DNA of 64,000 nt, from positions 12,621,112-12,685,111 of the forward strand of contig JAEMBT020000009.1 in assembly GCA_018873245.2 (NCBI GenBank). The letters are read 5' to 3'. Both the position numbers and the translations under genes were made by a program. Of this stretch, positions 12,614 through 23,835 are shown one piece after another. The notes under the pieces are model-generated. The model was not told the origin of the DNA and did not search any database. It saw only the letters and a program-made list of their open reading frames with translations. Positions within the stretch are counted from its first letter, which is position 1. Every line of letters begins with the position of its first letter. The stretch is from Archegozetes longisetosus. Lineage: Eukaryota; Arthropoda; Arachnida; Sarcoptiformes; Trhypochthoniidae.

Positions 12614-15379
12614 ATGGCACCACTACCTCCTCCACCACCACCAGCCCCTCCGCCGCCACCACCGATGGCTGCACAGTCTGGGCCACCGAAACTTAGCAAA
12701 AATGAAGCCATGGATAGAAACGCACTTCTTTCTCAAATACGTGGTGGCACTAAACTCAAAAAACCTACTGCTGTCAATGACAGGAGTTCTCCAATTATTG
12801 ATGGTATGCTTTAGCTAATTATTTCTATTCACTTACCCAACACTCTATTAATTATTCAATACTGAAGGCTCTTTGAGACCTATTTCTCAGACCTCTCTCG
12901 AGCATAATATGCTGTATAAACCAAATTTGACTGCAGTACAAATGCATAGAACTAAAGATAAGGCAGTATTAAAGACGAAATCTGACATTTTAGGTAAATC
13001 GTCTTCAGCAACAGCTGGAACAGCTGCAAAAAGCAGTGGTGGAGTGAAAGCAGTATCCAATGGACCAATGCAATTAGGAGGTCTATTTGCTGGAGGTGTT
13101 CCTAAATTGAGGTCAACAGGGAGTAAATTAGTGGCAAACGGAGCTTCAAATAGTGTCAACAGTAACAATGTAGCCAACAGTGTGACCAACAGTAGTACTA
13201 ATTCGAGCCCAAGAGCCGGTGAATCAATAGTGCGGCCATCGAATACGTCAATCAAAGCTAGTCTCGAAGAGAAATTTCAACACAACAATTCTTTCTTACA
13301 CACGAAGACCAATGAGAACAATGGACTTATAACTGATAAAAACAAGTTTCATACTATAAACTTAAGTAAAGCTCGTGAACGAGCCAACTTTATTTCAAGT
13401 GAAGGTAAAGGACAGGCACCTCAAGTGCCCACGACTGCCAATAATGGAGTCGCGCCCTCACTGCCTAAGAAACCTCCAGGTGTGCAACGATCTAATTCCC
13501 AGTCTAGTGGTAGGACAGGCAGTAGTGCTGGCCGAAGACCAGGTCCGCCAAACATGAAGCCGCCACCACCTCCGAAACTAACCAACGGGACGAGTGCTCC
13601 CCAGCCACCGGTTGGTTCGAAATCGTCGAACGTGAACCGGCGGCGTGAAAGTTACGGTGATGAGGAGAGATCGAACCAAAACGATAGCTGGAGCGGAAGG
13701 CCAGATATCTCAGCTATAGTTTCAAATTTCAACCAACAAAGCGTGAAGCCTCCAGCGCCACCCAGAAACGGAAACGCGACAAATGGCTTTTCTCAAAGTC
13801 CGGCATACCCTCCGCCACCACCTCCTATATCAACATTGCCTTCGCGATCGAATAGTTCCGCAGTTCGAATGCCACAAGTGAATAAGACTGCACCAGATAT
13901 TCCAATACAGCCTCCAAGAGTGCAATCAAGTGTGAGACCTCCGTCAGGACCTCCACCGCCGCCACCACATCGAACTACCCCCAATTCATCCCTCTATCCA
14001 GCTGCTCCTCCGCCTCCTCCTTCGCAGACCAAAGTGATACCAACATCTATGAGGAACGGTGTCTCTCAGGGACCTCCGCCTCCTGTTAGGAATACTTCAA
14101 TTTCAAGAGGTTTAACTCGGATTTGATTTTAGTCTTCTGTTTAATGATAATTGATTTGTGTTTTAGAGGAATTCGCGTCGCGATTTAATACATTTGAAGC
14201 CATTTTCAAACTTCCAGCTCCTCCTCCGATGGCTAATCAAAACAAAGTATACCCAAGTCATAGTAAGTTTATATTTTATTATCAATACCAATGATGGTTA
14301 GGATCATAACTGGTCAGATAGTATTAAAGGGATGTGTGAAGACTTGTGTCAAAACTTGTGTAAAGACTTCTTATGCCAATGTTTTAATGTATTTATAACT
14401 TTAAGTAATTTTAAAGTTATTTAGTGTCTAAATATATTTAGTTCTTAACCTTGACACTATTTGTTATTATTTGGCGTCTCAAAGACTTCTATTTCTGCTT
14501 AAGAGCACTTCATAATAATTAATTATGCATTCTTTGAATCAAAAACAACCGTTCCTCCAATGCTTAGACATGTATTTAGTTTAAGGTTATGGTTCATTTT
14601 TGTATTGATCTCAATCAAACAATAGGGCTCAAACTAAAACTACCAATTCCCTCCACATTCTATCTGAAACTCACATTAAACTCTATTTTAATCATTCTTA
14701 CAGTGGTAGCACTTAAGTGATAGTTGAAATAACAATTGAATACTTGCAAATATATCTCACATAAACCCTTTATCAGGACTATCGCTACTAATTGTATTGC
14801 ATGCATTCTAAAGTCAATCAACTTGACTCTTCCTTTATCAATACACTCAACCACTTGATAATCGTTCATGGCAACCAGAAGTGATCCCTTCTGATGGTCT
14901 GCTTTCTTTAATATAGTAATCGAAACTCATTTTAAATCATATTTCACAATAAATTTATGCGCATCACAGGCAGGTTGTCAGTAACAGCTTTTCTTGTTGC
15001 CATCAACGATTGAGTTCTTAAGTGAACAACCGCATTTTTATAAAGTTAAGCTAATCAATCAGATTCATAAAAACATTAGAATCGGGGGAAGACATAGATT
15101 ATAGACAAAGAGAAACAAGAACTTGACACATAGTACTTCTCAACAGTACCTCAAATATAATGAATAAAAAAACAAATAAACTAATAAAAACAAATTGTAA
15201 TTACAGTGCAACAAAGTCAACGGCGACGAGACCCGCCACCGCCACCTCCACAAGCGAATGGAACAGCTCAGAACTGGGCAAACACTCACGCACAGAACAT
15301 GAATAGCAATAATAGAAAGTTTTCGTCATCTAATCCTATGCTACATATACAGATCGGATCGAGTATTGCTCAATCTTGA
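12614..15379 (+). CDS. WIPF: WIP/verprolin family actin regulator (WASP-interacting protein)
   Basis: Adaptor that binds actin monomers and chaperones WASP/N-WASP during Arp2/3-driven actin assembly. Exons are 12614-12803, 12868-14109, 14167-14262 and 15207-15379, giving 566 aa with all junction phases consistent. The start is the ATG opening MAPLPPPPPPAPPPPPP, preceded in frame by a TAG. A WH2 actin-binding motif follows (NALLSQIRGGTKLKKP, about residues 35-51), then NDRSSPIID. LGGLFAGGVPKLRST is the conserved WIP block. A long serine- and proline-rich middle carries many poly-proline SH3 and profilin ligands. Exon 3 encodes EFASRFNTFEAIFKLPAPPP, which aligns with the WASP-binding segment near the C-terminus of WIP. 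The third intron (944 bases) holds two inverted copies of the dispersed repeat. The antisense frames over exon 2 are shadows of the low-complexity sequence. Confidence 0.95.
14816..14900 (-). repeat. Dispersed repeat, copy E (inverted)
   Basis: On the minus strand it reads ATCACTTCTGGTTGCCATGA then ACGATTATCAAG. It faces copy C in the same WIPF intron, so the two can form a long imperfect hairpin. Confidence 0.55.
14955..15030 (+). repeat. Dispersed repeat, copy C
   Basis: Contains GCGCATCAC and, further on, CTTGTTGCCATCAACGATTG, with an internal insertion relative to copy A. It is paired in inverse orientation with copy E. Confidence 0.5.
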
Positions 15380-16164
15380 TTATAATTGTCAACTTTTATT
15401 GGTCTATATTGCCATCTTCTATGGTCTAATTGACATGAACCTTGTTGTGTATCTGTTTTTCAATTGTTTTTAGTGCCTTTATTCCAGTTCTGGCTCTGAG
15501 TGACATCGTTGTAAAGTTAGTGACATTGTTGTAAAGTTACGAACACATTAAAGTGAAGTTAAAGAGGGAAAAAAGGAAAAAACGTTAAACAAATAGAAGC
15601 AATATTTTCAAGTATAGAATAACAAATGAAGGAGTTGTCGGCTTGTCAAATGTCAACTATTGATTAGTTTATTTTTAAAGACTCGATTAAAGTCACATAA
15701 GTTACAAATTGATTGAGACATTAGAATGAAATATAAGTTATAACAGATGTAAATGACAATTAAATGATAGTTTATTATTAATTATTATTATTACTATGTA
15801 CTATAATTTAATCAAAAGTTATGACAATTGTTTGCATATTTCTTATGCAAATCATTTTTGTTGTCGAAGTGATTGAGAAAATATGCAAACAATTATTATC
15901 ATAGCTGAGCATTTTTTAATAGGTTTATAATTTCTGTGATTTATTCATGTAAATGTAATTTTATCAATTGATGAAAATATATTGAAACTTATTTCTCAAA
16001 CTATTATAGTTGCAATTCTTATATTATGGTTTATAATTCAATTGTTGATAGCAATAAGTCTGTTTTTATATCAATTAGTTCACTGTCTCATTAATTTATT
16101 GCTATAATCAATGATTTAATTGAATTTTCTATAAATATATTAATATCTGAACATATAGTCTGAT

Positions 16165-16235
16165 GTAAAACATGCCATCAAAACGCATCACTTCTGATTG
16201 CTATCAACGATTAAGTTATAGAGCGTAAGTCATTG
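16165..16235 (+). repeat. Dispersed repeat, copy D
   Basis: Contains CGCATCACTTCTGATTGCTA followed by TCAACGATTAAG. It is the closest match to copy A and lies between WIPF and TMEM98. Confidence 0.6.
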
Positions 16236-16294
16236 ACTTGGCTATATTATAATTTCAAGTATAAACAGATGAAGTTGCATTTATGAAAATAGTG

Positions 16295-16327
16295 ACTCTC
16301 TCTCTCTCTCTCTCTCTCTCCCCTCTC
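16295..16327. repeat. CT microsatellite
   Basis: An uninterrupted run of CT dinucleotides of about 27 bases ending in CCCCTCTC. It is probably length-polymorphic. Confidence 0.9.
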
Positions 16328-16791
16328 ATAAACATTATTATAAATTCTCCACAGTCTGCATACGGTCACTGAATTGATTCATAAAAACCATAAAACAAGG
16401 GAAATGGGAAAATGTCATCGACTCCTACATCATATAAACTTCAATTTTGATTTATCAACCATTTCACGCAACTTCTACGAGAAACTGATTTTGTACAGAT
16501 TTTAAGCATTCAATTGGATCACAGCTACCATTATATTTATTTTCAATAGACCTAAATTAGTCTTCGATGGTTATAATACAGAATGAGGTGATAATGAGTT
16601 GATAATGAGTTGATAATGAGTTAGACAGATATAAAGATTTACAAACTTTTGTGTTGAAAAGTTTGGTTAACTAATTCTAAAATGATTACACGAAATGTCC
16701 AAAAAAACACCGGATTATTACTTATGAGTTATCTTTGGAAGAATTAAATATTTAGAGTGTACTCGTCCATAATAAAAGTACAACTTTTATC

Positions 16792-17554
16792 TTAGACCAC
16801 ATCAACAGGTTTGCCATTAGATTTATTATCGCTTTGAGCTGCATCCTCATCACCAGATCCAACAGAGTCATCAATAAGTGTTTGTCCAGCATCCCGAAGT
16901 ATCTAAAACACAAACTAATTAACCAAATAAGTAGAGCCACCAAGAACTAACCTTCATTTGGACATCAAGTTCTCCAAGAGCTTCATCGATCCAATGACTC
17001 CTAACATGACACAAATACCTGATCACAATCGCAAGTTGTGATACAGACAAGATCAGCGAAAGACATCTGGCTTCAAGTAGACGCGGATCTAATGGCGGAT
17101 ACATAGATTGGACGACATCGTCAACTCTTGGACTTATTCTTTGAGCCACTCTAATAATTTCCCATAACTTGTGTTGTTGTTCCTCTTCTTGATATCGAGT
17201 CATTGCACTCATAGTCGCTGCCACTAATCGTTCAGTCAAATGATGACAACTTTTAAGTATAGCCAAACAATGAGGTATTAGACCTGTCGCGTCGTCGACC
17301 CATTGAGTGTCTGCTAAAATCTTATCGATATCTGGATGAAGACGAACGTCATCCAATTCCATATTATTGGTTTGTTGGCCGTCGTATCCATTCTGGCCGT
17401 TAATCAGACCTACATCTGGACGCGAGTCAACAAAATGTTTAGAGAAAAAGTCTTTTCTGCAGTAGCGGTGATGACAAATAACTATTAAAGCAATTAATGA
17501 GCCGACGAATACGATGGCGAGAACGCCTATCGCCACCACTACTATGCTCTCCAT
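16792..17554 (-). CDS. TMEM98: TMEM98 family membrane protein
   Basis: Single-pass membrane protein. In vertebrates TMEM98 is an ER/plasma-membrane protein implicated in eye size and in restraining the MYRF protease. There are two exons on the minus strand, 16952-17554 and 16792-16902, joined in phase 0, giving 237 aa (human 226). The N-terminus MESIVVVAIGVLAIVFVG is the signal-anchor helix, followed by the basic-cysteine stretch CHHRYCRKDF. The soluble domain carries family blocks MELDDV, WVDDATGLIPHCLAILK, CHHLTERLVA, VAQRISPRVDDVV, SMYPPLDPRLLEAR and DWIDE-like HWIDEALG. The acidic tail after KILRDAGQTLIDD is less conserved. It is divergently placed to LCMT2, with about 1 kb between the start codons. 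Identification is firm; the function in this organism is unknown. Confidence 0.95.
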
Positions 17555-18538
17555 TCAGTTCATACGCTTTGTTTCATCACATCCAATCCTCTTTTGCTTC
17601 AGTTCGTTTGTTTATAAAGTTTTTAAACTTCACACTCTTTTCGGAACTTCTTTAAACTTGTGAAAAGTTTGAACAACTTTGAAAGTTTGAACAACTTGCA
17701 AAAGTTTGATAACTCGATAATATTTCAATGAGAAGCCATGGATTTACTCGAACCTCAAATTCAGACATTACACAATGCGATTCAAGGTCATTGGCCAGAA
17801 ATGTTTTTATGATATCAACTACAAATGAAAACTGAAACCACTGAAAAGTTGCTCAACAAGTTCTGACTCGATCTATACCTCACTTTCTCTTATGTAGTTT
17901 TAGATAAGAAACTGGTCTCTAAGTCTAGTCGATGCTCATTATTACTTAGGTTTTTATATTAATAAATGCTATCAAGTTTTTACTTTTCATTAGGTTTTGT
18001 TTTGTTTATTAGTCTTCTTTTTATAGTTTTTATTGAAGTGTCAGAAGTTTTATGATCTGCGATATCTTATTTCAACTTTCAATTAATTATATTTTATGTT
18101 TGTGTTGAAGAAAAAACTAAACAATTTTCCCAAAGAATATTGTATAAAAATGTCTTCAAATTCAAAAACTTTTTAAATTGACTTATAAAAATAAATTTAT
18201 TATGAAATTATTTTTTATTTGCGTAGACTTTAATAGAAATTTCTATAATTGGTTTGGTAGTAATAGATCTCAAATGAAAACTTTGAGTAAAACTCAGTTT
18301 AAACTTTTAGATATTGAAAACTTAAAAATTGATTCAATAAAAGAATCCTCAAAATGATAGAAAACAAAAATGAATTATAAAGTTAAAGAACTAATTTAAA
18401 GTTGAAACTATTTAAAGAGAAGCGTAGAGAAGGGGACAAAAACTGTGTGTTTATAGTGATATAGTTTACGAGCAAAATCGAGAAGTATTCACAAATAACA
18501 TAAACAGAAGCACATGGTTACAAAAGAGATATACGTTA
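17555..18538. promoter_or_regulatory. Shared upstream region of TMEM98 (-) and LCMT2 (+)
   Basis: The two genes diverge from this 984-base interval, so promoters for both must lie here. The DNA is AT-rich. Near 17,640-17,705 there are repeated AAAAGTTTGA-like motifs. No clear TATA box or binding site can be singled out. Confidence 0.45.
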
Positions 18539-20539
18539 ATGAAGATAGAAAATGATCAGCAAAGAACAAAAATGGAACTAAAAAGAAACATAGTGGAAAA
18601 CACAAACGACTGTTCAATAGTTAGCAAATACTCGATGTGTAGAAGAGGTTACGCGTGTGACAAATACCTAAAGTATTTCGTCGACAAACACAACCACACT
18701 CGAACTCGTAGTCCACTTATTAATCGTGGTTATTATATTAGACATCAAGCTATTGATTATGCCTTGAGTCGGTATCATTCTCTCCATTTTGTTATATCTA
18801 TTGGTTGTGGTTTTGATACCTCTTCTCTTCGCTTGCCAAACATCTATTTTATTGAAATTGATTTGCCTTTTGTTGCTTTGACCAAAGCTAACTTCTTGAT
18901 TGATAACCATTTGGTTGAACCCAACCAATACAATTGCAAACCTCACATCGATAGTAATGAACCGTTTGTTGTGTTGAGAACTAATAATTATTGTTTGATT
19001 GGAGCTGATCTTCGAAAATACGAAGCAATTGGTCAACTTTTTACTAAAGAAAATCTATTAGAAGGAGTTAACAAAGAGACAAGAATTGGTTTACTAAATG
19101 AATGTTCTCTTTGTTATTTGAAACAAGACATAAGCGATCGTGTTATTAAAGTATTTGTTCACTTATATAATCACTTATGTCATTCTATAACTTATATTGG
19201 TTATGAACAATTGAACTCTCATTCAACTCATACTGGCTTTTCTTCTGTTATGTTAAACCATTTCCAAACTATTGGCTCCCCTCTAATTACTTTTCTCACT
19301 AAATCTCAACTTATTCATAGATTCAAAGTGTTGGGCTTTGATTCGGTTGAAGTTTTGGATATGAAGACGTTTTATGATGATTATATCGATCTAAGTGAGA
19401 AGCAGAGAATCGATGGTTTAGAGCTTTTTGACGAGTTTGAAGAGTTTGACTTAGTTTGCAATTGTTATGCTCTAACTATTGCTCAAACTAATTCTAAATG
19501 TATTACTCCACAAATTACTGAATTTGAGGACAAATGCCATCAAATCAAACCTCTAAGCAAATCAATTAATGAAAGTCCACTTCTTTCTCGTTTCGGTCAC
19601 ACGACTTGTTTGACTAGAGATAACGAAATTGTATTATTTGGTGGATTCGGCTGTGGTTCTGATAATAAGCAACAATCTCACAGACGATTGTCTAATGTGA
19701 TCAAAATAAATACAGAAACTGATGAGTTGATTAATTATGCTGCTTGTGACAAACTTAATGCAGATGAGAGAATTCACTCAAAAATAGTGGAATTAGAGGA
19801 AAACTTGTTTTTGATATCCGGGGGAAGACGTTCTCCTTCAGTAGTAATGGAAAATAAATTGATTAGACTAATGGACGACAATAGATACGAAGCTGAATCG
19901 ATCGTTCAATGTGGCAATATAGCACCAAAAGTGTACAGACACTTTTCTACAAAACTGATTAATACTAATCAAATAATTCAGTTGGGTGGCAGACAAAGTA
20001 GTGTCGCAAGTGAAGCAAATGATTATTACATTTTAGACACTAATACAATGCAGTGGCAACGAAGAGTTGTCAGAGATCTGTGCTCGAATGTCTATTCACA
20101 TTCCGGGACTGCATTAGATTCTCACGTGTTTGTAGTTAACGGCGGACTAACTTGTGATACAAACTCTAATACATCATCTGATATTTATATAATTGATGAA
20201 AGAATGGAGTCATTGAATAGAATAAGAATTAAAAATTTAGATTCATTATACTCTCATAACATAAAAAGTATTAGAGAGAATCAAATCTTAATAATAGGTG
20301 GAATAAGTAAAAGTGGTAGTAATAATAAAATAGATTTAATAGATATTAGATCAAATGAAATTGTTTCTAGAAATAGTGTCATATCCGAGTCACCTCTCTT
20401 GCTACATAACTTTTCCTCTGAACTTGTTAACTCTAATGACTCTCAACTTTTGTGGCTGATTGGTGGTGGAGGAAATTGCTTCTCATTTGGTACTCATTTC
20501 AACAATCTTTCTGTTTTGAAACTTTTCAAAATTGTTTAA
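18539..20539 (+). CDS. LCMT2: tRNA wybutosine-synthesizing protein 4 (LCMT2/TYW4)
   Basis: S-adenosylmethionine-dependent enzyme for the last steps of wybutosine synthesis at position 37 of tRNA-Phe (carboxyl methylation and methoxycarbonylation), acting in the cytosol. It is one 666-codon exon, a normal length for the family. The N-terminal half is a leucine carboxyl methyltransferase fold: NTNDCSIVSKYS and RRGY near the start, INRGYYIRHQAID, the SAM-binding SIGCGFDTSSLRL, FIEIDLP, and later LLNECSLCYL. The C-terminal half from about residue 350 is a kelch-type propeller with blades marked by LFGGFGCG, LISGGRRS, QLGGRQS, VNGGLTCD and IIGGISKSG. It ends in GGGGNCFSFGTHFN, the family's signature. 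The first ATG was chosen; a second Met at codon 12 is also possible. Lack of introns contrasts with every neighbour and could reflect ancestral intron loss or retroposition. Confidence 0.95.
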   Translation: MKIENDQQRTKMELKRNIVENTNDCSIVSKYSMCRRGYACDKYLKYFVDKHNHTRTRSPLINRGYYIRHQAIDYALSRYHSLHFVISIGCGFDTSSLRLPNIYFIEIDLPFVALTKANFLIDNHLVEPNQYNCKPHIDSNEPFVVLRTNNYCLIGADLRKYEAIGQLFTKENLLEGVNKETRIGLLNECSLCYLKQDISDRVIKVFVHLYNHLCHSITYIGYEQLNSHSTHTGFSSVMLNHFQTIGSPLITFLTKSQLIHRFKVLGFDSVEVLDMKTFYDDYIDLSEKQRIDGLELFDEFEEFDLVCNCYALTIAQTNSKCITPQITEFEDKCHQIKPLSKSINESPLLSRFGHTTCLTRDNEIVLFGGFGCGSDNKQQSHRRLSNVIKINTETDELINYAACDKLNADERIHSKIVELEENLFLISGGRRSPSVVMENKLIRLMDDNRYEAESIVQCGNIAPKVYRHFSTKLINTNQIIQLGGRQSSVASEANDYYILDTNTMQWQRRVVRDLCSNVYSHSGTALDSHVFVVNGGLTCDTNSNTSSDIYIIDERMESLNRIRIKNLDSLYSHNIKSIRENQILIIGGISKSGSNNKIDLIDIRSNEIVSRNSVISESPLLLHNFSSELVNSNDSQLLWLIGGGGNCFSFGTHFNNLSVLKLFKIV

Positions 20540-20985
20540 TACAATTCAACTTATTAATAAAGCATTCATCAATCAATCAATCAGTTTCATTGTTTTTAGT
20601 TTCAATCATAATAAACCAATTTTTAAATTGAAAAAATTTATTTCAGTCGGTTATTCAGTTTTAATGAAATACTTCGGTTCACACTTAACGATGAAAATGC
20701 TTTAAATTATTCAATAAAACTTATTTTTGAATATTTAGCTGTAATTGTAATAAAAATTTAAAATTAAGAAAAATGAGTTCTAAATTAATTTTGAACTTTA
20801 TTTAGAGTTTTGAATAATTAGATATACAAAAAGTTAGAATAAATATACAATTAAAAGAATTTAAGAATAATATTGATTGACATTCTGATTAAATCATAAG
20901 ATTAGGATGTATCTCAATATAATTATACATTTTATTGGAGTAAAAACTGGGAACATGTCAAATAATCTCTTTAGCCATCTCTTTA
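20540..20985. other. Convergent 3' region of LCMT2 and the VAMP gene
   Basis: 446 bases of AT-rich sequence between two convergent stop codons. An AATAAA follows LCMT2 at about 20,556. No other gene was seen. Confidence 0.5.
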
Positions 20986-21718
20986 TTAACTCGATTTGGT
21001 TTCGGTGACCGACACTAAAAGAAGCAATAAAATTAGTTAACAATAAGTTATAATTGAGTTGAAAAAGAGATAAAAAAATAGAAACAAAGAAAAGAACATA
21101 CAAACAATAATTAAAATAATAATAATAACGACAACAGCAATGAAAATATTAATTCTCATATTCTGCCACCACATTTTACTGGAAACTCTTCTAGCACCAA
21201 CTCTAAACTCATCAGCTCTACTAGACAACATTTCTGATCTATCTTCTAAATGGTCCAATCTTGATCCTCTTTCTAGTATTTTGTCTATGTTTTGTTGCAT
21301 TATGTTTGATACTTCGCTTACGTGATCCTTAAGTCTGTTTTAATTAAAGATAATTTAGTTTAATTAAAAACAATTCAATTCAGTACAACTCTAATTGAGA
21401 TTTGGTTGGACTCACTTTTGGATCTTAGGATCAGTTGATTTTGAATTTGTATTGCCATAGCTTTGATAACAAAAATATAAGTTAATAAATGATTAAATAA
21501 GTAATCATATGAAATGATTGAACCTTTGAGGTGAGTCTTCACTTCCACTGTCGACCTAAAAAGACATGAAAATAGAGTTAAATATAATAACATATTTGAA
21601 GCAAATTTTGGACATATTATAGGCGTATTTAAAACATAAATGAAATAAATGAAAATAATATAATAATTACATTAACGCTAGTATAATCGCCGTTATACTG
21701 ATGCTTATTGTTAGACAT
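20986..21718 (-). CDS. VAMP/synaptobrevin R-SNARE (VAMP8/VAMP4-like)
   Basis: Vesicle-membrane SNARE that pairs with Q-SNAREs to drive membrane fusion. There are five small exons on the minus strand: 21671-21718, 21524-21555, 21416-21460, 21102-21334 and 20986-21014. Together they give 128 aa with consistent phases. After a short polar N-terminus (MSNNKHQYNGDYTSV) comes the SNARE motif from DPKIQKLKDHVSEV through NIMQQNIDKILERGSRLDHL. The arginine of LERG is the zero-layer residue that defines R-SNAREs. The juxtamembrane KMWWQN matches the paired tryptophans of VAMPs, and a valine/isoleucine-rich membrane anchor follows. WWQNMRI and NIM.QN favour VAMP8 (endobrevin); the longer N-terminus recalls VAMP4. 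The last exon is the least certain part: the GTATGT donor gives the tail LSVTETKSS, while an alternative GTTTGT donor would give a longer one. Confidence 0.92.
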
Positions 21719-21819
21719 ATTCAAACTGAAACTAACTATAATTAAACAAATTACTGCTGATAGCTAAGAAGTGATTTGCGTACAATGATTCACCTAATAA
21801 CCATTAATATGTTTGTGTA

Positions 21820-21851
<32 letters not shown>

Positions 21852-22213
21852 TTACAAGCACACAAATTATGTTCTTTTAATAGATAAACGTTTTTCTATT
21901 CCCTTTTGTTATTTGAGTTTCTTATTACTAATTGTTTCAATAAGTTTATATGTTTTCTTTTTTATTTAACTTTATCTTATACTTTATTAATTATATTTAA
22001 GTTTTAGTTATTCAATTTAAATTTGACGCTACATTCCGCAAAACATTACTACTTTTACATTAATATTAATTGATTAATAGAAAAAAACATTAAAAAACAT
22101 ATTAAATTGATAAGCATAATACTTTTCCATATTAAGATCTATTAATAGAAAGCATTTAGTTTCAAACCAGTTTGCATAGATATGATTCATTAAATAGCTT
22201 AATAATTATTAAG
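21719..22213. other. 5' flank of the VAMP gene
   Basis: AT-rich promoter-side DNA containing an ATT microsatellite. No coding sequence or clear promoter motif was seen. Confidence 0.45.
21821..21850. repeat. ATT microsatellite
   Basis: About nine uninterrupted TTA/ATT triplets, 100 bases upstream of the VAMP start codon. Confidence 0.9.
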
Positions 22214-22215
22214 TA

Positions 22216-23153
22216 AAGGGTGTCCGGAAAGTAATTGGACTGAGTTTGATGCGCTCGCGCGCTGTAACCATTTGCTTGTCATTGTTGAGAATACCTTCAT
22301 TTTGAAGACAAGACATTCTTTTATGATATTCTAAACATAGATTATCTAAAAATTATCTCTGAAAACAATGAATAGGCCAGAAACAGAAGTATTCCCTAAA
22401 ATAGTTGTGCACTTTTACTAAATTTTATATCAAATTTAGTTATAAACGTTACTATTTAGCACTCTCTGGAGTAGAACATCGAAGAATAAGACTATATGCG
22501 GCTATCAAAAGATAAGGTAATTCAATTAGTACCTGATTTAGGGCCGAAAAGTGTTTTCCCGGAAAATTATCTTATCATACAGGCCATCGAAGAATGTGGT
22601 CAAGTTTTAGAGCAATTTATTTAAAGCGGTTCAATGAATCCCGAAGAATATAAAACTGTATGCGTAGGGAAAAATCTCAAACAATTGATCGATAAATATC
22701 ACAAACAGGAAAATATCTTATTTTGATTGGATTTTGATACTATTCACTATGAAAAGATGGCCAACAATGAATGCGTAATAAAATTGAGATTTATTGCTAG
22801 TCTCGATAACGCTTCCAATTGTTTCCCAGCCCCGAACTTATGAAAAATTCTGATCAAATATAGATCTGAATATGGAATATGATCCAAACCACCGGAAAAT
22901 CCCCATGAATTCAAATTTGTAAGGCAGAAAATATCTTAAAAGATTGCAAAAATCAGTGCAAAAGTTCTTATGTGTGACCTTTAAAAGAAACTCATACGGA
23001 TTGGGGATAAATTAGCTTTAGAACCACTTTAAGAGCACAAATAGATAAAAAATGAATATATTTTAATTCTCTAAAAATTTTATTAAAATATCTTTAGCAG
23101 TTTCAAAGTTATTGATCTTTCAAAACCAGTCCAATTACTTTCCGGACACCCTT
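22216..23153 (+). mobile_element. Decayed Tc1/mariner transposon
   Basis: 938-base element flanked by TA on both sides (22214-22215 and 23154-23155), the target duplication of this superfamily. The ends are identical inverted repeats of 27 bases starting AAGGGTGTCCGGAAAGTAAT. The interior reads in the + direction as a ruined transposase. MNRPETEVFPKIVVHFY opens it, LDFDTIHYEK resembles the second catalytic aspartate region of mariner-type enzymes, and a basic C-terminal stretch follows near 22,925-23,030. Stops and shifts are frequent, so it cannot make a transposase, although the ends are pristine. It lies between the VAMP and HDHD2 promoters and is the only clear transposon outside the SDR array. 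Confidence 0.93.
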
Positions 23154-23155
23154 TA

Positions 23156-23835
23156 ATATGAACTTTTTTTTAACTAAACATGAACATGGATTGCAAACTA
23201 GAGACTAAGTTTTTATTTCTAAGTTAGCTATTTCTTATATAAACTTATCTAACTTATCTGTTAATACGTTTAGTATTAGTTTAACTTAGCTAACGTCAAT
23301 TGAATAATAAATAAAGTAACAAATTCATTTAGATATTAGTATTAGTCATCAAACGTCTAATTCAATCTAGTTGGGTTAAGAGCAAAGGTGGGCAAAGAGG
23401 TACGGGCTTCTTAAAGTGTAAATCTGTAGGCGTTATGATTTCTATATTCAAAATAATAAAAAAACTGATTTCAGAAGCCGCATTTCAAATTAGAGATTAA
23501 ATAGTTTAGCGCTTATATCTATTCAAATATAAATTGTTTATCTATAGATAATTTTGTCATTAAATTTGCTAAAAATCGTAATACAATAATTGCATTGATT
23601 TAAACTTAATTGGGGTAAAGAACCAAATTTGTTGAAAACTTGCATTTTAAGCCCCCAAATTGAAGATGCTTAAAAATTTCTGATGATTTGTAGGTGTAAA
23701 TCCTGGCTAAATCCTGGTTACGGGACTGATAAGGACTAGGCGATAAGTTAAAAAGTTTGTAAACTTTAGAGACATGCGCACTAAACGTATTAAATCTGCA
23801 AACATCAAATATCAATAGTTTGATGTTATACCGAA
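23156..23835. other. 5' flank of HDHD2
   Basis: 680 bases of AT-rich DNA with no gene or repeat that I can support. The open frame on the minus strand here has no family resemblance. Confidence 0.45.

Larger units (their letters stand above)
15380..16791. other. Convergent intergenic region, WIPF 3' end to TMEM98 3' end
   Basis: AT-rich 3'-flanking DNA of two convergent genes. It holds a CT microsatellite and dispersed-repeat copy D, and near 16,585-16,622 a small GATAATGAGTT tandem repeat. No gene was seen. Confidence 0.5.

Noticed and set aside
12887-13255. 122-codon minus-strand open frame opposite WIPF exon 2
   Set aside because: Antisense shadow of a low-complexity serine/asparagine/proline-rich coding exon; no family resemblance and no start context.
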